Source: JAKJEP01 sp964580995 (GTDB lineage Bacteria > Planctomycetota > Phycisphaerae > Sedimentisphaerales > SM23-30). Taken from it: 35,291 nucleotides of DNA. Shown piece after piece: positions 1 through 7,239 of the stretch. The stretch spans positions 1 to 35,291 of the forward strand of contig CAZOMV010000059.1 in the NCBI GenBank assembly GCA_964580995.1, in the 5' to 3' direction. Positions within the stretch are counted from its first letter, which is position 1. The number at the start of each line of letters is the position of its first letter. The notes under the pieces were generated by a model. That model was not told the DNA's origin, did not search any database, and was given only the letters and a program-made list of their open reading frames with translations. The translations under genes were made by a program, and so were the position numbers.

Positions 1-2
1 CT

Positions 3-254
3 TACCAAAAATCTTACCCAACCGTTACAATCGTTATAATCCCTACTTTATTATCAGACTATATTTCTCAACGTAAAATAAGCACTTACATCAATTTTCT
101 CCCACCAAATATAACGACTTACGACAATTTTTTAAAACTTAAAATAAGGACTTATAGAAATCCGCAGCAACCAGCGGGAACGCAGGAAAATTATTGTCCA
201 GTCCTCATGGCGGAAAGTGAAATTATGGACTTCCGAACTCGGGGATCGGTATAG
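3..254 (+). CDS. Possible 3' end of an unrecognised gene (partial)
   Basis: An open frame enters from the left edge and runs 83 codons to TAG at 252-254, although the DNA is AT-rich and stops would be expected. I do not recognise the protein. Its middle has a degenerate 11-residue period, with blocks beginning I-S-T-Y, I-T-T-Y and I-R-T-Y that match a 33-bp spacing of ACTTAY at 84, 117 and 150. It ends 13 bases before the 3' end of the tRNA-Ser gene, a common boundary for inserted DNA, but no integrase motif is seen. The start lies outside the window. It may equally be a chance open frame in a tandem repeat, so confidence is low. Confidence 0.25.
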   Translation, partial: YQKSYPTVTIVIIPTLLSDYISQRKISTYINFLPPNITTYDNFLKLKIRTYRNPQQPAGTQENYCPVLMAESEIMDFRTRGSV

Positions 255-267
255 CAGATATAAAAAA

Positions 268-355
<88 letters not shown>

Positions 356-494
356 AGCGTGTAACCTGCGTAACTCTAATAAAAAGAGTATAGTGATGCA
401 AGTATATTCCAGCTATATTTTTCAGTTCGGCAATCGGATCTTTCGAAGGTTTCTCGCCCATTGGTTGACATTTCCTGCATTTTGCTGGCTGCCC

Positions 495-1493
495 TCAAGC
501 CAGTTGCCGCAAATACCATTCCGCCGTCATTTGAATACCCTCATCATACCCGATTCGGCTCTGCCAGCCCAACTGCTTCCGGGCCTTCTCCGCCGAAAAG
601 AACACATCACGGCCCATCAGCCATACACTGTAACGGGTCACAAACGGCGGTTTTTTCAGCCGCAGCAGCCGCCCGATACATTCGCAGTCGAACCCCACCG
701 AATACGCCAGCCAGTAGGGGACCTTGCGTGTGGGCGGCTGGCACCCGAAGGCCGCCGCAAACTTATCCATATATTCCTTTTGCGTAATCTCGCCGTCGTT
801 GCTGCAATTGTACGCCTGGCCGATCGCCACATCCTTCTTCGCCGCCAGCAGGCACGCATCCGCCACATTCCCCGCATACACCGTGTTCAGCCGGTTTTGC
901 CCGTTGCCCAGAATCTTGATCTTGCCCGTTGTGAACATCCGGTGCAGCCGGGCGATACTGGTCCGGTCCCGCACTCCGTAGATCCACGAAGGGCGAATTA
1001 CCGTCAGCGGCAATCCCTGCTCCCGGTGCATCTGCCAGAGCCGCTTTTCCGCCTCCACCTTGGCTGTGGTATAATAGCTCCACCGGTGTAGATTCATCCC
1101 CAGCTCCGCCGTCTCGTCCATTACCAGATTCTTACCGTTCGGATGCCCATAGGCGCTGATACTGGAAATATGAACAAACCGCCGCACCCCGGCTTTCTGT
1201 ACCGCCTGGGCCAGGTTGGCGGTCGCATCGATCGTATCACGTTGAAACTCATGCCAGGGTCCCCAGTCGCCCACCCGCGCCGCCGCATGATACACCACCT
1301 CTATCCCCTGGCAGGCTTTTGCCAGACTCGCCGGGTCCGCCAGGTCCGCCACCACCTTTTCCACTCCCAGCCTGTCCAGAAAAGAGGTGTCCGACGTGGC
1401 ACGGACCAGCACCCGTACCGGCTGGCCGGCCTGTACCAGATGCTCCGCAATATGACTGCCCAATAACCCCGTTGCCCCTGTAACCAGATTCAT
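495..1493 (-). CDS. NAD(P)-dependent epimerase/dehydratase, extended SDR family
   Basis: This 332-residue cytoplasmic oxidoreductase has an N-terminal Rossmann fold with the glycine motif TGATGLLG (residues 5-12). The active site shows a serine-rich strand near 110-113 and Y141-x3-K145. The family covers nucleotide-sugar epimerases, 3-beta-hydroxysteroid dehydrogenase-like enzymes and dihydroflavonol reductase-like enzymes. The sequence H-A-A-A-R-V-G-D-W-G resembles the steroid/flavonoid reductase branch, but the substrate cannot be read from the sequence. The start was chosen at the ATG just before the Rossmann strand, because AGGAAG lies about 6 bases upstream. An in-frame extension of 37 residues further upstream has no family similarity. 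A 6-bp stem, CTGGCT/AGCCAG (485-503), encloses the stop codon. Confidence 0.88.
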   Translation of the reverse strand: MNLVTGATGLLGSHIAEHLVQAGQPVRVLVRATSDTSFLDRLGVEKVVADLADPASLAKACQGIEVVYHAAARVGDWGPWHEFQRDTIDATANLAQAVQKAGVRRFVHISSISAYGHPNGKNLVMDETAELGMNLHRWSYYTTAKVEAEKRLWQMHREQGLPLTVIRPSWIYGVRDRTSIARLHRMFTTGKIKILGNGQNRLNTVYAGNVADACLLAAKKDVAIGQAYNCSNDGEITQKEYMDKFAAAFGCQPPTRKVPYWLAYSVGFDCECIGRLLRLKKPPFVTRYSVWLMGRDVFFSAEKARKQLGWQSRIGYDEGIQMTAEWYLRQLA

Positions 1494-1716
1494 CCTGTCT
1501 TCCTTTCCATATTCTGTAGGGTATGCACCGCACACCATCTCTTCTCTAGGGTGAACTTTTTTTGTGCCGCAGCCATCCTGGCCGTGCTCTTCTTCACCGC
1601 CCATACCGGTCTAACTACCATAATTAGCAATAGGATAGTTAAATGCATGCCCCCTGGGATTGCAAGAAAATTGCCCCGCCGCCTTCCCCCTTTCCCCTTG
1701 GTAATCCAAAAAACTC

Positions 1717-1745
1717 TTGTGAATTTAACGAACTACTGTTAAAAT
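1717..1745 (+). promoter_or_regulatory. Probable sigma-70-type promoter of the universal stress protein gene
   Basis: TTGTGA (1717-1722) and TAAAAT (1740-1745) are separated by 17 bases and lie 54 bases before the stress-protein start. The match is 4 of 6 at -35 and 5 of 6 at -10. It lies in an AT-rich stretch between divergent genes. The rest of the 300-base space between the two genes holds only an imperfect inverted repeat, TAACTACC...GGATAGTTA, around 1612-1641. Confidence 0.5.
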
Positions 1746-1798
1746 ACTTATAGACAGCTCGCAAGGATTATATGGCTTCTTACATGAGGACGAATAAG

Positions 1799-2290
1799 AT
1801 GGATCCGATCAAAAAAATATTATACCCCACCGATTTCTCCGAATTCTCCCTGGCTGCCCTGCCTTATGCCATCACCCTGGCTCGGCAATTCAACGCCCAG
1901 CTCCACTGCCTCCACGTACTCGACGAATCCTACCAGTATTGGCTCGGCGCTGGCGAGAACGTCATCCCCGCCGTCATTCCCACCCAGGAAATCCTCCAGG
2001 CCGCCCAGCAGCAGATGGACCAGTTCACCCAAAAATACTTCCAAAACCTGCCCCTCCAGCTCACTTCCCTGGTCATCACCGGACACCCCGCCCAGCAGAT
2101 CATCCAGTATGCCCAGGACCAACAAATCGACCTCATCGTTATCGCCACCCACGGCCATAGCGGCCTGGCCTCCGTCCTCCTCGGCTCCGTCACCGACAAA
2201 GTCGTCCACAAAGCCCCTTGCCCTGTCCTTACCGTCCGCCACTCCGACAAACAATCACCCAACACCAATGCAAACGGGGCGGTTTCGTGA
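1799..2290 (+). CDS. Universal stress protein, UspA family
   Basis: A single Usp domain of 163 residues, predicted cytoplasmic. It begins with the family strand K-K-I-L-Y-P-T-D-F-S and ends with A-T-H-G (116-119), nine residues, then G-S (129-130). This is the G-2x-G-9x-G-S nucleotide loop of ATP-binding Usp proteins with the first glycine replaced by alanine, a frequent variant. The closing strand A-P-C-P-V-L-T-V-R is also typical. The ATG at 1799 fits the family N-terminus and has GAGGA eight bases upstream. An in-frame ATG at 1772 with AAGGA only four bases away would add nine residues. Usp proteins usually respond to stress or growth arrest. The target is unknown, and the gene stands alone behind its own promoter. 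Confidence 0.92.
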   Translation: MDPIKKILYPTDFSEFSLAALPYAITLARQFNAQLHCLHVLDESYQYWLGAGENVIPAVIPTQEILQAAQQQMDQFTQKYFQNLPLQLTSLVITGHPAQQIIQYAQDQQIDLIVIATHGHSGLASVLLGSVTDKVVHKAPCPVLTVRHSDKQSPNTNANGAVS

Positions 2291-2358
2291 TCAGCCGGGT
2301 GGGTGCTTTCCTTATGTTCCGGATCGTTCTTACGGCCCAAAAAATGGGATAGGGGCAA

Positions 2359-2523
2359 TTGTATGAAAATTCTCTAAAAAAATTCGCAAAGTTTGCCAAC
2401 CTCTTCCGCTCATATGTAAACAGCTATTTCGGTTCCTGCTACGTCCACTGCTATTCCAATTGTGCCTTCGACTCCTGCTTTTACCGCACCCACAAAACCG
2501 AATTCTTCAAAAAAGTCTGGTAG
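2359..2523 (+). CDS. Possible small cysteine-rich peptide (TTG start)
   Basis: This 54-codon open frame follows an in-frame TAG and can start at TTG 2359, with AGGGG only three bases before it. There is no in-frame ATG or GTG. The translation is basic and aromatic, and residues 27-40 read CYVHCYSNCAFDSC, a regular C-x3-C-x3-C-x4-C array. It is followed by F-Y-R-T-H-K and ends in K-K-V-W. I do not recognise a family, and no peptide maturase or exporter is nearby. It could be a small metal- or cofactor-binding peptide, a peptide precursor, or the remnant of a longer gene. The remaining sequence between 2291 and 2711 shows no other gene. Confidence 0.3.
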   Translation: MYENSLKKFAKFANLFRSYVNSYFGSCYVHCYSNCAFDSCFYRTHKTEFFKKVW

Positions 2524-2711
2524 CGTATCAAACTCAATGGACGGTATTGCCGGCCCGGGCATATTTCCAGGACATTATGGAGAAGTTGGTTATTACAATT
2601 ATTTTCATCAAATTGTCATGAAAACTTTAATAATTGGTTCTCAGATTTGTTGTGGGGAAAGGCGGTGAGTCCTATGATGTGGGGTATCGATATGTCTTTC
2701 AAAGGTTTTTT

Positions 2712-3764
2712 ATGAATGTGTATGGTTTTGTGCCTGACTTTGAAAATCTAAAAGCAACTCTGATGGGCGGCAGGGGGCACCGCGTTCCCAATATCGAATT
2801 TCTGGTCTGCCGGGAAATCATGGCGGAATTTTTAGGGGTGACGGAGCTTACCGTTGCTGACGAAGTGGAATTTTATTATCAGGCCGGGTATGACTATGCG
2901 ATCACCAGTTGCGGATTGATGGATGTCTCAGGCGTTCATAACCAAGACTTCGTAACGGCAGAGAAGCAGCAGATTCTCAGCCAGGGCCGCCGGGTTTGGG
3001 CCGAAGAACATGCCGGTGTCCTTCAAACGATCGCGGATATCGATTCCTATCCCTGGCCGGATCCGGAGACGATGGATTATTCCGATTTTTTGGATAAATC
3101 CCGGTATCTCAAGCCCGGTATGAAACTCATTTCCGTTTTAGGCAAGATCTTCACAACGGCCTGGCAGTTATTCGGGTTCGAAAAGTTTTCGGAGATGCTT
3201 TACGATAATCCAAAACTTGTGAATGAACTTCTATCGCGGATCGCGGAGATTCAGATACGAATTCTGAAGAAAGTAGTCGAAATGGATTTTGTCGGGGCGG
3301 TATGTATCAGTGATGATGTGGCGTATGGCAGCGGTCCCATGATGTCGCCGAAATGGTTGAAAGAACGGATTTTTCCGTTTTACCGCAAAATGGCCGAAAT
3401 CTGCCGCAGGGCCCGCAAGCCTATCATTTATCATTCGGACGGCGATATGACGTCCCTGCTGGAGACCGTCCTGGAAACCGGTTTTAACGCCTTGCATCCG
3501 GTCGAACCGGAAAGCATGGATATCTATCAGGTCCGGGAAAGGGTGGGCAAACAACTCTGCCTGCTGGGCAATATCCGTGTTCACAGCCTGGCAACGGGAA
3601 CTCAGGAAGAGATTGCCGCTCTGGTTAAAGATCGAATTTGCCATCTGGGACATGACGGGGCTTATTGTGTCGGATCCAGCAACTCCATTCCGGACTATGT
3701 ACCCCTGGAAAATTATAAAACCATGCTGGAAACCAGTGCCCAATATGGTAAAATTACAAAATAA
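2712..3764 (+). CDS. Uroporphyrinogen decarboxylase-like protein (H-x-D variant)
   Basis: This 350-residue cytoplasmic protein belongs to the URO-D/methyltransferase superfamily of TIM barrels. The signature positions are the acidic pocket C-I-S-D-D-V-A-Y-G-S-G-P, the P-I-I-Y-H-S-D-G strand with H241 and D243, and the closing L-L-G-N-I-R and V-G-S-S-N-S-I-P strands. Methylcobamide-transferase members (MtaA, CmuA) carry H-x-C at this site; here the cysteine is aspartate, so zinc-thiol chemistry is unlikely. True HemE is also unlikely, given the sequence and the sugar-gene context. AAAGG lies six bases before the chosen ATG. The symporter gene begins 37 bases downstream, which suggests one operon. 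The substrate is unknown. Confidence 0.82.
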   Translation: MNVYGFVPDFENLKATLMGGRGHRVPNIEFLVCREIMAEFLGVTELTVADEVEFYYQAGYDYAITSCGLMDVSGVHNQDFVTAEKQQILSQGRRVWAEEHAGVLQTIADIDSYPWPDPETMDYSDFLDKSRYLKPGMKLISVLGKIFTTAWQLFGFEKFSEMLYDNPKLVNELLSRIAEIQIRILKKVVEMDFVGAVCISDDVAYGSGPMMSPKWLKERIFPFYRKMAEICRRARKPIIYHSDGDMTSLLETVLETGFNALHPVEPESMDIYQVRERVGKQLCLLGNIRVHSLATGTQEEIAALVKDRICHLGHDGAYCVGSSNSIPDYVPLENYKTMLETSAQYGKITK

Positions 3765-3801
3765 GGTGTCGAAATTCTCGTTTTGAAAATGAGGTAGTAC
3801 C

Positions 3802-5535
3802 TTGCAAGGATTCGAGTCATTTTCACTTTCGCTTTTAGACTATATTGTTTTTTTGTCCTACTTTCTCATTATTCTGTTCATCGGCCTGTGGGCCGGCAGG
3901 AAGAAAAAAACGGATTCCAGCGGTTATTTTCTGGCGGGGCGAACCCTGCCCTGGTATGTGGTGGGCAGCTCGTTTATCGCCGCCAATATCAGTTCGGAAC
4001 ATTTCATCGGCATGATTGGCGCCTCTTTTGTGTACGGCCTTTGTATGGCCCAGTACTGCTGGGGGAACATCTTTTCCTTTTCCCTTCTGGTCTGGTTTTT
4101 TATCCCCTTTTTATTGTCCACCAAAATTTTCACCACACCCGAATTTCTCGAAAAACGCTTTAATCCGGTCCTGCGGCAATTTTTTGCCATAGTGACGATC
4201 ATCAGCAACGTGATTGCTTTTCTGGCGGCGGTTCTGTATGGCGGTGGGATCGCCCTGGAAAAGCTGTTCGGATGGGATTTGTGGATCGGCATTCTGGCTA
4301 TCGGATTTTTGGCGGGGATTATAACCTTATGGGGCGGCCTGATGTCGGTGGCCTGGGCCGATGTCTTTACCGTACTTGTCATGTTCGCCGGTGGCATCCT
4401 GGTCACGGTGCTGGGGCTTTATATGCTCTCCGGTGAGAGTCATTCGCTGTTGGAGGGCTGGAAGATCATGATCGAGCGGAACCAGGCCAAGACCGGCATC
4501 TGGGCCGAAGTAGTCGCCCAAAACGCGCAAAATATCCTGCATAAGGACAGCTATAACCGCATGTCGGTGATTCAGCCGATGACCCACGATATCACCCCCT
4601 GGCTCGGTTTGCTTCTGGGGGTATTTTCCATCAGTATCTGGTACAATGTAATCAATCAGTTCATGATCCAGCGGGTGCTGGGGGCCAAAAACATGTACCA
4701 TGCCCGCATGGGGATCGTACTGGCCGGTTATATGCAGATTCTCCTGCCGATTATCATCGTTGTACCCGGCCTGATCCTGTTCGCGAAATACCCGGAGGTT
4801 CTTTTGAAACCCTGGAATGAGATTCGCCCCGAAGCGGACAAGGGATATGTCCACATGCTCCAGACCATCATTCCCCTCGGCCTGCGCGGACTTTTCCTGG
4901 CCGCCCTGTTCGGCGCTATCCAGTCCACCATCCAGTCCGTGTTAAACTCGACTGCCACCATTGCGACGCTGGACATCTATAAGCGCATGATCAAACCGGA
5001 CGCCAGCGAGAAACATACTGTTGTGGTCGGCAGATGGACCACGGCTGTCGTTTTACTCATTGCCATGGTGCTGGCTGGCTATATCCAGAAATTCGGGGGC
5101 GGATTATTTGTGTATATTCAAACCTTGTATGCCTTTTTTGCCCCCCCGTTCGCCGCCGTCTTTTTGTTGGGGATTCTGTTCCGGCGCATCAACGGTCCGG
5201 GGGCCTCCACGGCCGTTTTTTCCGGATTTGCCTTTGGGATTTTGATGAAGGTGTATGTACAGTTCGTGCCGGATCACCCCGCCTGGCTGGAACCCTATCT
5301 GATGCAGGCCATCATCAACTGGGCCTTTTGCGTCATCGTCTGTGCCGTGGTCAGTTTATGCACCGCTCCGCCCCGGCCGGAACAAATAACCGATCAGTTG
5401 ACCTTCAACTGGAAAAAAATGAACATCTTCACCGAACTGGGCCGGAACTGGTACAGCCATGTACTGCTCTGGTGGGGTTTATTCGCCGCCGTTATTGTTG
5501 CGTTGATGGTGGTTTTTTCCGGTTTGTTTTTTTAA
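3802..5535 (+). CDS. Sodium:solute symporter, SSS/SGLT family
   Basis: This 577-residue inner-membrane transporter has about 14 hydrophobic segments. Family hallmarks include the first helix with G-L-W-A-G-R-K-K, then S-S-G-Y-F-L-A-G-R-T-L-P-W-Y, which is typical of the sodium/glucose branch, followed by F-I-A-A-N-I-S-S-E-H-F-I-G. A conserved F-G-A-I-Q-S-T-I-Q-S-V-L-N-S helix follows later. It most likely imports a sugar or sugar derivative with sodium. The start is TTG, with GAGG seven bases upstream and no better in-frame ATG. It follows the URO-D-like gene on the same strand and converges with the FGGY kinase 24 bases further on. The exact substrate cannot be told. Confidence 0.92.
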   Translation: MQGFESFSLSLLDYIVFLSYFLIILFIGLWAGRKKKTDSSGYFLAGRTLPWYVVGSSFIAANISSEHFIGMIGASFVYGLCMAQYCWGNIFSFSLLVWFFIPFLLSTKIFTTPEFLEKRFNPVLRQFFAIVTIISNVIAFLAAVLYGGGIALEKLFGWDLWIGILAIGFLAGIITLWGGLMSVAWADVFTVLVMFAGGILVTVLGLYMLSGESHSLLEGWKIMIERNQAKTGIWAEVVAQNAQNILHKDSYNRMSVIQPMTHDITPWLGLLLGVFSISIWYNVINQFMIQRVLGAKNMYHARMGIVLAGYMQILLPIIIVVPGLILFAKYPEVLLKPWNEIRPEADKGYVHMLQTIIPLGLRGLFLAALFGAIQSTIQSVLNSTATIATLDIYKRMIKPDASEKHTVVVGRWTTAVVLLIAMVLAGYIQKFGGGLFVYIQTLYAFFAPPFAAVFLLGILFRRINGPGASTAVFSGFAFGILMKVYVQFVPDHPAWLEPYLMQAIINWAFCVIVCAVVSLCTAPPRPEQITDQLTFNWKKMNIFTELGRNWYSHVLLWWGLFAAVIVALMVVFSGLFF

Positions 5536-5559
5536 ATAATGATTCTCAACCCCGATAGA

Positions 5560-6957
5560 TTACCGGACATCGGTTATAAAGGATAATTCCCGGTAGGATT
5601 TATCAAACATCTCATATTGATAGGTGCGATACCAGTCGCGGTATTCCCGGGTATGTTTGGGTTCAAAACGGCGGATCGGAATGGCGGGGGGGAGCCTGCC
5701 GCCGGATTTCTCTCCGGTGGCGATTTCCCGCGCCATCAGCGCGGCTCCGTAGGCGGTGAACTCGGGAAATTCGATCGTTTCCACCATGATCCCGGTCAGA
5801 TTCGCTATGACCTGCGGCAGAAACGAATTTTGGGCTGCTCCGCCGGTAATCATCAGCTTTTCCAGACCCTTGGTAAGCTGAAGCTTCTCTAAAACATATT
5901 CCAGCCGGGACGCCGACCATTCCATAAACCGGCGGATTTTCTGCTCCGCATTCGAGGCTTCCTCCGGCACTAATTCATTGTATCTCTGCCGGGGAAATTC
6001 CTGGGGATCAAAACCGGCTTCCAGGTCCGATAATTGGCTGGATTCGATCCCCAGCCGAGCTAACAGCCGTTCAAAAATCTGCCCGATCTGGCTTAAACCG
6101 ATGATATTGCCGTATCCGCCTTCCGTAAAATCCCGGCCCGGATGGCTCATATATCCGACATCATCAAAAACCGGCTTGCTCGTCTTCCGGTTGATGACCC
6201 ACGCGGTTCCTGTCGCCAGCAGCATGCTGTGATCCGCTTCCAGACCGGCTGCCTTCATCGCGGCGTATTGATCGTGCGAACTGGTCCCAAACGTCAGAGT
6301 TCCCCACGGCGTGGAAATATCCTCGCATAAAACCCGAAGGTCCGAAACAATCGGCGGCAGCCTGTCGGCAGACAATCCGATGTAGTCCAGAATCTCCCCG
6401 CTCCACTGGCCCTTTTCAAAGTCACACAATCCCGTAATCTGGGCATTGGTTATATCGGTCATCCATTGGCCGGTAAGCTGGGCCAGGATAAAATCAGGCA
6501 CGCCGCCAATCCGTTTTCCTTTTGCGAATTTCCGGCCTCCGCTTTCCTTCCAATCCGCCAGCTTCGCTGCCATCAGGGCAGAACTCGCATTCCAGCCGGT
6601 CGTATGATAAAACCACGCTTCGCCCAGTCCCTCCGCCAGCTTCCGGGCAATCTTCGTTCGTCCTTGTTCCGTCCAGAGCCAGGCCCGGCTGACCGGCTGA
6701 AACTTCCCATCCAGAATCGCAAAACTGCCCCCCTGGCCCGTCAGGCTGCAAAAGATCCGCCGGTTTTTGAAAGATCCCTGCTCCGCAAAATGATCCATGG
6801 CCAGGCAAAAATTCCGGTACCAATCGCCGGCATGGTTTTTTTTCCCCGGGAGAGTATAGGGATTGGCTCTGTGATACCGGCTGACAATCTTCAAGTCATC
6901 ATCAATCAGAATCGCCTTGGTGTTGGTCGTTCCTATGTCAATTCCGCAATAGTACAT
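5560..6957 (-). CDS. FGGY-family carbohydrate kinase
   Basis: This 465-residue cytoplasmic sugar kinase begins with the nucleotide-binding loop I-D-I-G-T-T-N-T-K (about residues 6-14). It has the G-Q-G-G-S-F and S-R-A-W-L-W-T-E-Q-G-R substrate elements, the likely catalytic base D229 in S-S-H-D-Q, the A-T-G-T-A phosphate loop near 248-252, and the second ATPase lobe motif M-I-T-G-G-A-A-Q-N-S. The FGGY family phosphorylates xylulose, gluconate, ribulose, fuculose, rhamnulose and similar sugars, and specificity cannot be assigned here. It is convergent with the symporter gene and may activate what that protein imports. An inverted repeat, CCGAT/ATCGG (5552-5573), surrounds the stop codon. GAGAAG lies about nine bases before the ATG. 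Confidence 0.9.
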   Translation of the reverse strand: MYYCGIDIGTTNTKAILIDDDLKIVSRYHRANPYTLPGKKNHAGDWYRNFCLAMDHFAEQGSFKNRRIFCSLTGQGGSFAILDGKFQPVSRAWLWTEQGRTKIARKLAEGLGEAWFYHTTGWNASSALMAAKLADWKESGGRKFAKGKRIGGVPDFILAQLTGQWMTDITNAQITGLCDFEKGQWSGEILDYIGLSADRLPPIVSDLRVLCEDISTPWGTLTFGTSSHDQYAAMKAAGLEADHSMLLATGTAWVINRKTSKPVFDDVGYMSHPGRDFTEGGYGNIIGLSQIGQIFERLLARLGIESSQLSDLEAGFDPQEFPRQRYNELVPEEASNAEQKIRRFMEWSASRLEYVLEKLQLTKGLEKLMITGGAAQNSFLPQVIANLTGIMVETIEFPEFTAYGAALMAREIATGEKSGGRLPPAIPIRRFEPKHTREYRDWYRTYQYEMFDKSYRELSFITDVR

Positions 6958-7111
6958 CTCGGTTGCTTCTCAGCGTTATCCCAATAAACCGCATACTCCC
7001 AAACGTTTTCGCCCGGACAGCGGTACACCCTATTGTCATATATTTGCCGCTGAAGAAACAACAATTTTGATAACCAGTTTTTAAATATTTAACAACTTTT
7101 TCGACAAAAAA

Positions 7112-7199
7112 GACGCCAGCGTCAAAAGCTCTTCGACCTCTTGTTATTGGGGAGCCAGAGCTGTTTTTGGCTGTCAATATCGACTTTTGGCGGCTCCGT
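7112..7199 (-). repeat. 88-bp dispersed repeat, copy A
   Basis: On the minus strand this is an 88-base copy of an element also found at 28600-28687 and 35090-35177. It matches the latter at 82 of 88 positions by eye, without gaps. It ends in GACGCTGGCGTC, a 5-bp stem, and contains the palindrome GTCGATATTGAC. It lies 41 bases downstream of the stop codon of the LamG/dockerin-like gene and is read in that gene's direction. The rest of the 282-base gap between genes shows no coding frame. Confidence 0.9.
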
Positions 7200-7239
7200 A
7201 AAAAAAGATATATTTGAAGTTGATCCCCCCAAATACCGC

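Noticed and set aside
393..1091. 232-codon plus-strand frame
   Set aside because: It is antisense to the SDR gene, which has a full Rossmann and YxxxK signature.
2518..2533. Additional LacI-type operator (TGGTAGCG half site)
   Set aside because: Only one half matches and the other half fails the pattern. It lies at the end of a small frame rather than at a promoter.
7112..7199. Repeat copies as integron attC sites
   Set aside because: They follow genes in the same orientation, but no RYYYAAC/GTTRRRY core pair is present and no integrase is in the window.
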